From NCBI RefSeq assembly GCF_014195535.1, contig NZ_JACIBY010000001.1, positions 310,001 to 374,000 of the forward strand: DNA of 64,000 nt. The letters run 5' to 3'. Within the stretch, counting starts at the first letter, position 1, and each line of letters starts with the position of its first letter. The notes under the pieces are model-generated. The model did no database searches. It was not told the origin of the DNA and worked only from the letters and a program-made list of their open reading frames with translations. This DNA is from Runella defluvii (lineage in GTDB: Bacteria > Bacteroidota > Bacteroidia > Cytophagales > Spirosomataceae). A program made the translations under genes and the position numbers. Positions 27,072-35,539 of the stretch are shown here, one piece after another.

Positions 27072-29108
27072 ATGAACAATTCCTTGAAAATCCTCTCGGC
27101 AATGGCCGTAGGTGCTTTTTTGGTGAGCTGCAAGTCGGAGTCTGACCAGCCGAAGCGAACGTCGTTTTTTGACGTAACGGGCATGGACTCAACCGCCAAA
27201 CCCACCGATGACTTTTTTCAATACGCCAACGGTGGCTGGATGAAAAATACCAAAATCCCCGCTGACCAAACGGGATGGGGGTCGTTTTATACCTTGTACG
27301 AAGATAATTTAGCCAAGCTCCACACTATTTTGGAAGAAACGGCCAAGGGTTCGCATACCAAAGGAAGTTTGGAACAAAAAATCGGTGACTTGTATAAATC
27401 GGGTATGGATACCGTCACGATTGAGAAGAAAGGCTACGAACCTATCAAAGCCGATTTGGCCAAAGTCGATGGATTGAAAAGCAAACAAGACGTCATCGAC
27501 TACGCAGCCAGCCTTCCGTCCGACCCAGGCAGTGTGTGGTTTAGCCTATATGTAGGCAGCGATGAGAAAAACCCAGGCTACAATGCGTTGCAGTTTGCCC
27601 AAACGGGCTTGACGCTCCCCGAAAAAGATTACTATTTTCGCACGGATGCCGAAACGAAAAAAGTACGCGATGCTTTCAAAAAATACGTGACGACGCTTTT
27701 TACCTTGAGCGGAACCGATGCGGCCACGGCGCAGAAAAAAGCCGAAGGTATTCTCCAACTCGAAACCGAAATTGCTAAGTCGCACCGTAGCCCTGTGGAA
27801 TTACGGAATCCTGAAAAAAACTACAACAAGTTTGCTACCAAAGACCTTGCAAAGTTGACGCCTGGCATTGATTGGGTGAAGTTGGTGCAAAAAATGGGCG
27901 TAAAAACGGATACGGTCATCATTGGCCAGCCCGACTATTACCGTGGCCTTGACCAGTTGTTGGGAAAACAGTCGATGGAGGTTATCAAAGACAAAATTCG
28001 CTTTTATATTTTGACAGGTGCAGCTTCGTCGTTGAGTAAAGGCTTTCGGGATGCGCAGTTTGAGTTTTACGGAAAAACCCTCAACGGTCAGCAAGTGCAA
28101 GAGGCTCGTTGGAAACAAATTACCAACGCCGTTGATGGTGGTTTGGGTGATTTGTTGGGGCAATTGTTCGTAAAAAAACACTTCCCGCCTGCGGCCAAAA
28201 CGCGCATGGATGAGCTGGTAAACAACCTCCAAGTGGTGTACGGCGACCGTATCAAGCGTTTGGACTGGATGAGTGATTCGACTAAAACCGAAGCGTTGAA
28301 GAAATTGAATTTGTACCTCAAGAAAATTGGCTATCCCGATACGTGGAAAGAGTATGCGGACGTGGAAATTGTGGCGGATAATTATTACGCCAACAGGCAG
28401 TCGATACGGGCGTCGGCGTTGAAGCTCGATTTTGCCAAAGTCGGAAAGCCTGTGGACAAAACCGAGTGGGGGATGACAGCGCCTACGGTGAATGCGTATT
28501 ACAACCCAACGTTCAACGAAATTGTGTTCCCAGCGGGCATTTTGCAATTCCCATTCTTTGATAACGATGCCGACGATGCCATCAATTACGGCGCCATCGG
28601 GGCAGTGATTGGTCACGAAATGACCCACGGTTTTGACGACCAAGGAAGCCAATATAACTACATGGGAATGCTCAAAAATTGGTGGAAACCAGCCGATGCT
28701 GACCGTTTCAAACGCAAAGCGTTGGTGGTGGTGAAGCAATACAACAACTACACGGTCTTGAACAACGTCCACGTCAATGGAGAGCTTACGTTGGGAGAAA
28801 ACATTGCCGACATCGGCGGGCTTTCGATTGCCTTTGAAGCCTTCAAACGTACCAAACAAGGACAAAGCAATGAGAAGATAGACGGATTTACGCCCGAACA
28901 ACGCTTTTTCTTGGGATTTGCGCAAGTATGGCGGATTAAGAACCGTGACGAAACGATGCGCACCCGCATTTCGGTGGACCCTCACTCGCCTGAGCATTTT
29001 CGGGTCAACGGGCCGTTGTCGAACATGCCTGAGTTTTACAAAGCGTTTAACATGAAGCCAACCGATAAAATGTATCGTCCTGATAGCGTTCGGGTAAGCA
29101 TTTGGTAG
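27072..29108 (+). CDS. M13-family zinc metallopeptidase (neprilysin/PepO-like) lipoprotein
   Basis: 678 residues. A lipobox LVSC near residue 20 suggests a lipid anchor. Peptidase_M13_N domain first, then the catalytic part with HEMTH (His515, Glu516, His519) and ENIADIGG from Glu576, the third zinc ligand. The C-terminal FRVNGPLSNMPEFYKAF segment is also diagnostic. It cleaves oligopeptides in the periplasm or at the surface. All active-site residues are present. Confidence 0.96.
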   Translation: MNNSLKILSAMAVGAFLVSCKSESDQPKRTSFFDVTGMDSTAKPTDDFFQYANGGWMKNTKIPADQTGWGSFYTLYEDNLAKLHTILEETAKGSHTKGSLEQKIGDLYKSGMDTVTIEKKGYEPIKADLAKVDGLKSKQDVIDYAASLPSDPGSVWFSLYVGSDEKNPGYNALQFAQTGLTLPEKDYYFRTDAETKKVRDAFKKYVTTLFTLSGTDAATAQKKAEGILQLETEIAKSHRSPVELRNPEKNYNKFATKDLAKLTPGIDWVKLVQKMGVKTDTVIIGQPDYYRGLDQLLGKQSMEVIKDKIRFYILTGAASSLSKGFRDAQFEFYGKTLNGQQVQEARWKQITNAVDGGLGDLLGQLFVKKHFPPAAKTRMDELVNNLQVVYGDRIKRLDWMSDSTKTEALKKLNLYLKKIGYPDTWKEYADVEIVADNYYANRQSIRASALKLDFAKVGKPVDKTEWGMTAPTVNAYYNPTFNEIVFPAGILQFPFFDNDADDAINYGAIGAVIGHEMTHGFDDQGSQYNYMGMLKNWWKPADADRFKRKALVVVKQYNNYTVLNNVHVNGELTLGENIADIGGLSIAFEAFKRTKQGQSNEKIDGFTPEQRFFLGFAQVWRIKNRDETMRTRISVDPHSPEHFRVNGPLSNMPEFYKAFNMKPTDKMYRPDSVRVSIW

Positions 29109-29221
29109 CGGAAGAAAGGAAGCGTTTTTTAATTGTTTTTAGTAGTATTGCATGAGATTCAGGCCGTACAGTACTTATTAAATCTAAAACGTAACCATTT
29201 CACTAACTTTCTCTTTTACCT

Positions 29222-30010
29222 GTGAACTTACATCTTCGAGAAAAAGTCATTATCGTTTCAGGCGGTGCCAAAGGAATTGGCGAAGCCATTGCGCGTACCT
29301 TAGCCGTAGAAGAGGCCATTCCTGTGATTGTGGGGAGAAGCGCGGCTGATAACCAAGTGGTTATCGAAAAAATAGAAGCCTTAGGCGGCATGGCTTACGG
29401 CGTTGAAGCCGAACTTACCGACCCTGCCGAATGCGAAAAAGCCATTCGGTTGACGGTAGAGCGCTTTGGTCGGATTGATGGTTTGGTCAACAACGCAGGC
29501 GTCAACGACGGGGTAGGGCTTGAAAAAGGCAGCTATGAAGCATTTATGGCTTCGTTGCACAAAAACGTCGTGCACTATTATTTGTTGGCACAACACGCCC
29601 TGCCGTACTTGATTAAAACCAAAGGCCCGATTGTGAACGTCAGCTCGAAAGTAGCCGAAACGGGACAAGGGAATACGTCGGCCTATGCCGCGGCGAACGG
29701 CGCTCGTAATGCCCTTACGCGCGAGTGGGCGGTGGAGTTGTTGAAATACGGGATTCGAGTAAATGCGCTCATTGTAGCCGAATCGTGGACGCCGCTGTAC
29801 GAAAAGTGGATTAAAACGTTACCGAATCCAGAAGAAACCCTCAACGAAATCAATAGCCGTATTCCTTTTGAAAATCGGATGACTAGCCCCGAGGAAATTG
29901 CGAACATGGTCACCTTCTTGTTGTCTAATAAATCGAGCCACACTACGGGTCAGCTTATCCACGTGGATGGTGGCTACGTGCATTTGGATCGTTCGATTAT
30001 TAAGCATTAG
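29222..30010 (+). CDS. Short-chain dehydrogenase/reductase, putative L-fucose dehydrogenase
   Basis: 262 residues from a GTG start. NAD(P)-binding SGGAKGIGEA (13-22) and NNAG (90-93) are intact. The catalytic motif is unusual: Tyr155 is followed by AAAN, so the normal Lys of YxxxK is Asn159; Ser141-Ser142 are present. The TREWAVELLKYGIRVN stretch resembles SDRs of L-fucose oxidation clusters, and a FucP-type transporter follows, so oxidation of L-fucose or a related sugar is likely. Activity without the Lys is an open point. A palindrome sits 5 bases after the stop. Confidence 0.85.
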   Translation: MNLHLREKVIIVSGGAKGIGEAIARTLAVEEAIPVIVGRSAADNQVVIEKIEALGGMAYGVEAELTDPAECEKAIRLTVERFGRIDGLVNNAGVNDGVGLEKGSYEAFMASLHKNVVHYYLLAQHALPYLIKTKGPIVNVSSKVAETGQGNTSAYAAANGARNALTREWAVELLKYGIRVNALIVAESWTPLYEKWIKTLPNPEETLNEINSRIPFENRMTSPEEIANMVTFLLSNKSSHTTGQLIHVDGGYVHLDRSIIKH

Positions 30011-30015
30011 TCTGT

Positions 30016-30066
30016 ACCTTCCCGAAAGTTTTGAACTTTCGGGAAGGTCTGAACTTTCGGGAAGGT
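30016..30066. repeat. CTTTCGGGAAGG palindrome, copy 1 (with an extra right arm)
   Basis: Arm ACCTTCCCGAAAGTT (30016-30030), loop TTG, perfect complement AACTTTCGGGAAGGT (30034-30048), then CTG and a second copy of that right arm (30052-30066). It starts 5 bases after the SDR stop codon. The same element follows three other genes near 48.5-48.9 kb. Confidence 0.85.
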
Positions 30067-30114
30067 GATTTCTAACCTTACAAATAACCCTAAACTTCAC
30101 TTACTAATTTATTG

Positions 30115-31335
30115 ATGAAAAAAGCCCCTTTACTTACCGCCAAGTACGTCCCGACGTACGCTTTTGTGACGAGTCTTTTCCTTCTTTGGGGGATTGCCAT
30201 TACGATGGGAGACTTATTGAATCGCCGTTTTCAGACGGTTTTGAACGTTTCTATCGCTGATTCTGGCTTGGTTCAGTTCTCGATTTTTGGTGCCTATTTT
30301 GTCATGGGAATTCCTGCGGGATTGTTCATGAAAAAGTACGGATACAAAAACGGCGTACTGCTTGGCTTGGGCTTGTATGCCATCGGGGCGTTCCTGTTTT
30401 ATCCCGCTGCCGAGTCCCAATCGTTTGATTTCTTTCGGTTAGCCCTTTTTATTTTGGCTTGTGGACTGGCCACGCTCGAAACCGTAGCGCACCCGTTCTC
30501 GGCGGCTTTGGGTCACGAAGAAACCTCGGAACAACGCATTAACCTTTCCCAAACTTTCAACGGAGTAGGGGCGATTTTGGGGCCTGTGTTGGGGTCATTT
30601 ATCATTTTGCGTAACGTTCCTACGGGCGACGTTGTCCATGACCTTGCGCCAGTGAAGTATTTGTATATCGTGATTGGTGCGGTGGTACTTAGCGTTGCCA
30701 TTGCGTTTTCATTTATCAAAGTACCTCCTTTGACCGAAGAAAGCACTGAAGCAGAAGAAGGCGTTAGCACAGGTCCGAAAAAAGGATTGTTTGAGCACCG
30801 CCACTTTATTTGGGCAGCCATCGCTCAGTTTTTCAACGTAGCAGCGCAAGGCGCGACTTGGGCGTTTTTTATCAACTATGCCGTCAAATACATGCCCGAC
30901 ATGACCGACGAAAAAGCGGGGTATTATTTCTCGTTTAGCATGGTGTTGTTGTTGGCAGGTCGTGCGGTAGGTACGTTTTTGATGCGTTTTATTAAGCCAA
31001 ATACCTTGTTAGCGATTTTTGCAGCGGCCAACATTGTGTTGTGTTTGATTATTTCTCAAACCTGGGGCTGGGCGTCGTTTATCGCCTTGATGATGCTCAA
31101 CTTCTTTATGAGTATCATGTTCCCAACGATTTTTGGATTAGGCCTTCGCAACCTTGGCGAGCATAAGCAACGCGCGTCGTCGTTTATTGTCATGGGAGTT
31201 GTGGGTGGTGCGGTTTTCCCACCTATCATGGGGAAAGTAGCCGACATCGACGTGGCTCAATCGTACTTGACACCGATTATTTGTTATGTCGTAATTCTAT
31301 TGTTTGGTTTGGTCTTTTCTAAGCCTAAAAACTAG
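30115..31335 (+). CDS. FucP-type sugar:proton symporter (MFS, FHS family)
   Basis: 407 residues with 12 predicted helices; the start is at ATG 30115, preceded in frame by an unlikely TTG. Family marks are the opening FVTSLFLLWGIAITMGDLLN (Asp near 32, as in FucP), LETVAHPFSAALG and NLSQTFNGVGAILGP. FucP imports L-fucose with a proton; related members take glucose/galactose or N-acetylglucosamine. The preceding SDR points to fucose. If so, the two sulfatases at the window start could belong to use of a sulfated fucan, but that is inference. Confidence 0.9.
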   Translation: MKKAPLLTAKYVPTYAFVTSLFLLWGIAITMGDLLNRRFQTVLNVSIADSGLVQFSIFGAYFVMGIPAGLFMKKYGYKNGVLLGLGLYAIGAFLFYPAAESQSFDFFRLALFILACGLATLETVAHPFSAALGHEETSEQRINLSQTFNGVGAILGPVLGSFIILRNVPTGDVVHDLAPVKYLYIVIGAVVLSVAIAFSFIKVPPLTEESTEAEEGVSTGPKKGLFEHRHFIWAAIAQFFNVAAQGATWAFFINYAVKYMPDMTDEKAGYYFSFSMVLLLAGRAVGTFLMRFIKPNTLLAIFAAANIVLCLIISQTWGWASFIALMMLNFFMSIMFPTIFGLGLRNLGEHKQRASSFIVMGVVGGAVFPPIMGKVADIDVAQSYLTPIICYVVILLFGLVFSKPKN

Positions 31336-31352
31336 CTATACGCTTCCATAAG

Positions 31353-31386
31353 AAAAGCCTCAGATTCTCTGGAATTTGGGGCTTTT
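31353..31386 (+). terminator. Intrinsic terminator after the FucP-type gene
   Basis: Arms AAAAGCCTCAGATTC (31353-31367) and GAATTTGGGGCTTTT (31372-31386) pair over 15 positions with two G-U pairs and a TCTG loop, then TTTG. Confidence 0.8.
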
Positions 31387-31440
31387 TTGTTTCGTTTTTC
31401 TGCCAGATAGCGCGCGCGTTCCGCTCGTGATATTTATTAT

Positions 31441-31517
31441 AAGGCTTCTAGCCTTTTCAATATTGACTAATAGGCTGGAAGCCTTTAAATAGTCAGCAGT
31501 CGGGTTGTGAGCAACCC
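31441..31517. repeat. Two further intergenic hairpins
   Basis: AAGGCTTCTAGCCT (31441-31454) pairs with AGGCTGGAAGCCTT (31472-31485) with one wobble. A smaller GGGTTG-TGAG-CAACCC stem follows at 31502-31517. Both lie between the FucP terminator and the DUF4143 gene, with no reading frame. They look like remnants of palindromic elements. Confidence 0.5.
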
Positions 31518-31561
31518 TCAGTACGTTAGCACATTTGTTACAAATTTCTTGTGATTTAAGC

Positions 31562-31610
31562 CATTATTCATGTAATTTGAACTTTAAAAATTCAAATTAC
31601 ATGAATAATG
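31562..31610. promoter_or_regulatory. 20-bp inverted repeat covering the DUF4143 start codon
   Basis: CATTATTCATGTAATTTGAA (31562-31581) and its perfect complement TTCAAATTACATGAATAATG (31591-31610) flank a 9-base loop. The ATG at 31608 is the end of the right arm, and a second ATG at 31601 in another frame ends after five codons. The folded mRNA would hide the start; as DNA it could be an operator. Confidence 0.7.
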
Positions 31611-32795
31611 ATTCCTAGATACCTACAACAAATTATTCAGCAATCACTTCGTTTTTTTCCTGCAGTAGGAATTTTGGGGCCTCGACAGGTAGGGAAAACT
31701 ACCTTGGCGAAGCAATTAGTAAGTGATTTAACAAGACCCTTTTTATATTTTGATTTAGAACTACTTGACGACTACCAAACCCTTAGCCAAAATGCGGCAT
31801 GGGTTATTGATACTAACCGTGAAAAAACTATTATTATTGACGAAGTACAACGGCTACTTCCTATTTTTCCTCAGCTACGGGGGCTTATTGACCGTGATCG
31901 ACAACCTGGTAGATTTATTCTTTTAGGTTCGGCATCCCTTCAGTTTTTACAGAAAAGTTCAGAATCATTGGCAGGACGCATTGCCTATCACGAACTTATG
32001 CCCCTGCAAATTGAAGAAGCACAATCTACGCAAATTTCAGTGCCAACGTTATGGTTTAGGGGAGGCTTTCCTGATGCTTTATTGGCGCCAAGTGACGACT
32101 TTTGGTATCTTTGGCAACAAAATTTTGTCAAAACGTATATTGAGCAGGATTTATCTCAGTTGGGTATTAATGCTTCTCCCAGTTTACTTGCTAATTTCTT
32201 GAGAATGTTGGCTCACAACCACGGTGCTTTGCTCAATTATTCTACGCTGGCTAATTCGCTTGGGATTTCTCACACAACAGTACAACGTTATATTGCCATC
32301 CTCGAACAAGCATACATCATCAGGAGACTTGAACCATGGTTTGTAAATGTTTCCAAACGTATTGTTAAAAGCCCGAAACTTTATTTGATAGACAGCGGTA
32401 GCTTACACTTTTTGCATGGCCTTCGTACACAATCACATCTTTTTCAACATCCGATAGCGGGGGCTTCTTGGGAAGGGTTTGTGATTGAGCAAATTATTAG
32501 AAGGCTTAGAAATGGCGTTTTCCCCTATTTTTATCGTACATCCAATGGTGCGGAAATGGATTTGGTGTTAGTTGAAGGTATTCAACCAATGGTATCCATA
32601 GAAATCAAACTGTCACTTAATCCCGCCTTAAAACGAGGTTCAACCGAATCTGTGACAGATTTGGGTACTTCTCATAACCTTGTAATCACTCCTCAAGGGG
32701 GCAATTTGAGTGTGCGCCCTAATTGGATTCATTGCAATGTGGAAGAGGCAATAAAACAACTAGAGAATTTAGGATTGGCCGAAAAAATAGTTTAG
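31608..32795 (+). CDS. AAA ATPase with DUF4143 domain
   Basis: 395 residues. Walker A GPRQVGKTT at about 24-32, Walker B TIIIDEVQRL near 84, sensor GSASLQFL near 117, then winged-helix-like and DUF4143 nuclease-like regions with the D/E residues in ASWEGFVIEQ and GAEMDLVLVEG plus IEIKLS. That E-x-D-x-EIK arrangement resembles a restriction-endonuclease-like fold. The family is widespread, often mobile, and has no firm function. Composition is AT-rich relative to neighbours. It converges with the LytTR gene 8 bases away. Confidence 0.92.
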   Translation: MIPRYLQQIIQQSLRFFPAVGILGPRQVGKTTLAKQLVSDLTRPFLYFDLELLDDYQTLSQNAAWVIDTNREKTIIIDEVQRLLPIFPQLRGLIDRDRQPGRFILLGSASLQFLQKSSESLAGRIAYHELMPLQIEEAQSTQISVPTLWFRGGFPDALLAPSDDFWYLWQQNFVKTYIEQDLSQLGINASPSLLANFLRMLAHNHGALLNYSTLANSLGISHTTVQRYIAILEQAYIIRRLEPWFVNVSKRIVKSPKLYLIDSGSLHFLHGLRTQSHLFQHPIAGASWEGFVIEQIIRRLRNGVFPYFYRTSNGAEMDLVLVEGIQPMVSIEIKLSLNPALKRGSTESVTDLGTSHNLVITPQGGNLSVRPNWIHCNVEEAIKQLENLGLAEKIV

Positions 32796-32803
32796 ACGCA
32801 TGT

Positions 32804-33550
32804 TTAGGGCGTTCGTACAATGGCTAAGCGTTGGAGAAGTTCTCGGTGTTGGTTCTCGGGAAATGGCACCGCAGTATCCCGATTGGTCATAAAAAGCTGG
32901 CCTTTCTCAATCCGTTCGATGTAATCTAGGTTGACCACCAGTGAGCGCGATAAGCGATGAAAACCTTGAATCATAAAAAACTGCGCCAAGTAGCCCAAAT
33001 TCATCGAAAATATCAACGGTTTGGCATCTTTCACGGTATGTACTTCTACGTACGAACCCGCCGCCATCAAATACATGACTTCCTTTTTATTGACCTTAAT
33101 GTATCCTTTCCCCTGATCTACGGGCAAAAATAAAGAAAGCGAGGTGTGCGGATTAACGGGCGTGGCGTGTTGCGCTTTGTAGTTGTAATAAGCCAGTTCA
33201 ATCTGAATCGCCAATTCTTTGTGGCGAAAAGGTTTTAGTAAGTACGCCGCGGGGCGTGTCTCTTGGGCTTGGGCTACAATGCCAGGGTCGTCGTGTGCGG
33301 TGAGGTAAATGACGGGCATTGGGCTGATGGCAATCATTTGTTTGGCAATCATAATGCCCGTATCTGCCGTTCCTTCCAGCGTTATATCGACCAGCGCCAA
33401 GTCAGGTACCTGGTGTTTGACCACGTTGAGCGCTTCGCGGGAATTGCGGGCTTGGCCGATAATTTCATGACCTGCCTGTTCGAGCGTCTCTTGGATGGAT
33501 TCGGCCATGGTGAGGTCATCCTCGACAATAAGAACTTTTAAGCTTTTCAT
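32804..33550 (-). CDS. LytTR-family response regulator
   Basis: 248 residues. The receiver (1-125) has EDD, the phospho-Asp in ALVDITLEGTADTG and Lys in LLKPFRHKEL. LytTR domain at about 145-245 (GFHRLSRSLVVNLDYIERI). Encoded 28 bases after the TPR kinase and clearly its partner. The receiver resembles those of the HWE/HisKA_2 kinase pathways that signal in light or stress responses, but here the output binds DNA. Confidence 0.93.
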   Translation of the reverse strand: MKSLKVLIVEDDLTMAESIQETLEQAGHEIIGQARNSREALNVVKHQVPDLALVDITLEGTADTGIMIAKQMIAISPMPVIYLTAHDDPGIVAQAQETRPAAYLLKPFRHKELAIQIELAYYNYKAQHATPVNPHTSLSLFLPVDQGKGYIKVNKKEVMYLMAAGSYVEVHTVKDAKPLIFSMNLGYLAQFFMIQGFHRLSRSLVVNLDYIERIEKGQLFMTNRDTAVPFPENQHRELLQRLAIVRTP

Positions 33551-33578
33551 CGTAAGTGGTAATCGGGTAGTGGGTTAG

Positions 33579-35312
33579 TTATACTTTAAAATTCAATCGA
33601 AACAAAGAGCCGTTCTGTATTTCAAAAGCGTATTTCGCGTAGAGTTGGTCGGCTTGGAGTTGGATGAGTCTCATGCCGAAGGAGGATTTTTTGTTAATCG
33701 GTTTTTCGGGGATAAACCCTGGTCCGTTGTCGGCGACTTGGAGTGTCCAAAGGCGGTTAGATTGTTCACAGCTCAGCGACCATTGCGGTGCTTCGTGGTC
33801 GGGGAAGGCGTATTTGCAGGCATTGGTGAGCAACTCATTGATAATAAGCCCAATGCGCATGGCGTGGTCGATGGGCAAATGCAAGGAGGGAGAAATGTTG
33901 GTTTGCACCTGAACATGTTCGTAGTCAAAGGTTTGTAATCCTACTTTGACGATTTCCGTTAGAAAATCGTGCACGTTGACTTCGCCGAGGGTTTGTCCTG
34001 TATAGAGGGTTCGTTGGAGCACCGACATGACCTCAATGCGGAGCTGGGTTTCTTCCAAAACGTTTTTGGTGGCATCGTCGGTGAGGCGGTTGAGTTGTAA
34101 GTTCAAAAGACTCGAAACGAGTTGTAGGTTGTTTTTGACGCGGTGGTTTTGCTCACGCACGAGCAAAGCGTTCGACTCACTCAGGCGGTGGTTTTTGACA
34201 GAAATGCGATAAAAAGCTATGCTAATGCCCAATGCCCCAACCAATAAGACTACCAAAATTTGGACAAAGCGTTGCTGCGTTTGTTGGTTTTGCTGGCTAA
34301 GTTGAAGTTCGAGTTGTTTGGCTTTGAGCTCGGCTTCTTTTTGTTCGGTTTCGTATTCTACACTGAGGCGGGAGATGGCACCCTCGCGGTCGGCGTGGAG
34401 TTTTTGGTATTCAGCGCCGTGTACCCGTTGAGCGTAGTCGAATGCCTTTTGCCAATTACCTGTAGCGGCGTAGTAGTCCCGATAAAGCGCATTTATACTG
34501 GTTTGAAAAGTTTTGTCAATTGAGTATGACGGTAATGCTGGAATTTCTTGTTCAATTTCTTGAATGAGTGATTTTACTTTACGGAGTTGTTTGAACTGAA
34601 GACACGCTTGGCCTAATTGTAATTTTGCGATGACAATTTCGGCAGGGTTTTGTTTTTTGAGGAAAATGTCAAGGGATTTTTGGTAATAATCAATGGCTTT
34701 TGGATCATTTCTTCTTTGCAATTCAGCTCCCAAATTAACCATAACTGCACTCATGTCCAAAGGTGTGCCGTAAGAGTTAATCAGTTTTTCTTTCTTACGT
34801 AAATAATACAATGCGCTATCGTAGTTCGGCGAGGGGTATTTTTTGTTTTTCCCTCCTTCCGACCAATCCATATCATGAATTGACTGCACGGAACCGTAGG
34901 CCAATGACAGTGCCTTGTAGGAGTTTATACGTTCGGCAACTTGCAGTGCTAAATGTGCATAGTGATAGGCTTCTTTGTAATGGAACAGTGTTCCTTCGAT
35001 GGTAGTGAGGCGATAGTATAGGCGCGAGAGCTCGAAGGAGTCACCGCGTTTTTCTTGAATTTTCAGTGAGCGTAAGAAATAACGTTTGGCGGTTAGATAA
35101 TCGCCCGCTGCTTCGTAGATTTTACCATACAGGTACCACCCCTCGGCGAGTTGGATAGTGTCTTTGGTTTTGAGGGCATTCTTAATGACGGCATTGGCCC
35201 ACTGGACTTTGTGGGGCTGAAGGGGGAGAAAGTGGGTGGTTGGAGTTTGGGCAATACTACCAACGCTACTTACCATGACAAGGATGATAAGTGCCTTTGC
35301 AAAGTGGCTCAT
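33579..35312 (-). CDS. TPR-containing sensor histidine kinase (HisKA_2), copy A
   Basis: 577 residues from ATG 35312 (MSHFAKALIILVMVSSVGSIAQ, a signal peptide). Periplasmic TPRs fill about 25-330, a coiled coil about 335-360, one transmembrane helix (FVQILVVLLVGALGISIAFY), then HisKA_2 with REQNHRVKNNLQLV (phospho-His) and an HATPase domain (NELLTNACKYAF, DNGPGF). The kinase half shares 81 consecutive identical residues with the next gene, while the middle of the TPR part differs. First gene of an operon with the LytTR regulator. Confidence 0.94.
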   Translation of the reverse strand: MSHFAKALIILVMVSSVGSIAQTPTTHFLPLQPHKVQWANAVIKNALKTKDTIQLAEGWYLYGKIYEAAGDYLTAKRYFLRSLKIQEKRGDSFELSRLYYRLTTIEGTLFHYKEAYHYAHLALQVAERINSYKALSLAYGSVQSIHDMDWSEGGKNKKYPSPNYDSALYYLRKKEKLINSYGTPLDMSAVMVNLGAELQRRNDPKAIDYYQKSLDIFLKKQNPAEIVIAKLQLGQACLQFKQLRKVKSLIQEIEQEIPALPSYSIDKTFQTSINALYRDYYAATGNWQKAFDYAQRVHGAEYQKLHADREGAISRLSVEYETEQKEAELKAKQLELQLSQQNQQTQQRFVQILVVLLVGALGISIAFYRISVKNHRLSESNALLVREQNHRVKNNLQLVSSLLNLQLNRLTDDATKNVLEETQLRIEVMSVLQRTLYTGQTLGEVNVHDFLTEIVKVGLQTFDYEHVQVQTNISPSLHLPIDHAMRIGLIINELLTNACKYAFPDHEAPQWSLSCEQSNRLWTLQVADNGPGFIPEKPINKKSSFGMRLIQLQADQLYAKYAFEIQNGSLFRLNFKV

Positions 35313-35410
35313 TTGAATACTTAATCCAATGTTACTCATAGGTATCGCAAGCACCGTGACCCGTTGGCGTTTGCCTTGCTAAAATAAGCCTTATTTATTT
35401 TTTAAGGATA

Positions 35411-35418
35411 AAAACTTA
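35411..35418 (-). promoter_or_regulatory. Candidate -7 element of kinase copy A
   Basis: TAAGTTTT on the minus strand matches TAnnTTTG at seven of eight positions, about 100 bases before the start. No TTTG at -33; direct repeats 47-77 bases upstream could bind an activator. Confidence 0.3.
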
Positions 35419-35464
35419 TCGAACGGTAAATAGAAAATGTACGTATAGAAACATTAAAAATGTG

Positions 35465-35495
35465 TTTCACAAAGAATATGCCTTGTTTCACAAAG
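35465..35495. promoter_or_regulatory. LytTR-type direct repeat upstream of kinase copy A
   Basis: TTTCACAAAG (35465-35474) repeats exactly at 35486-35495, a 21-bp period, with GCCTTG in the spacer. Two roughly 9-bp repeats 21-22 bp apart are the known form of LytTR binding sites. Related pairs lie at 37451-37480 and 45315-45345. Confidence 0.45.
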
Positions 35496-35539
35496 AAAAA
35501 TAGGGTTTTGATAAAATAAGTGGCCGTATTATATGCCTT

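Noticed and set aside
27801-28997. 398-codon open frame on the minus strand
   Set aside because: It lies fully inside the M13 peptidase gene, whose catalytic motifs are intact; the antisense product has no recognisable domain and biased composition.
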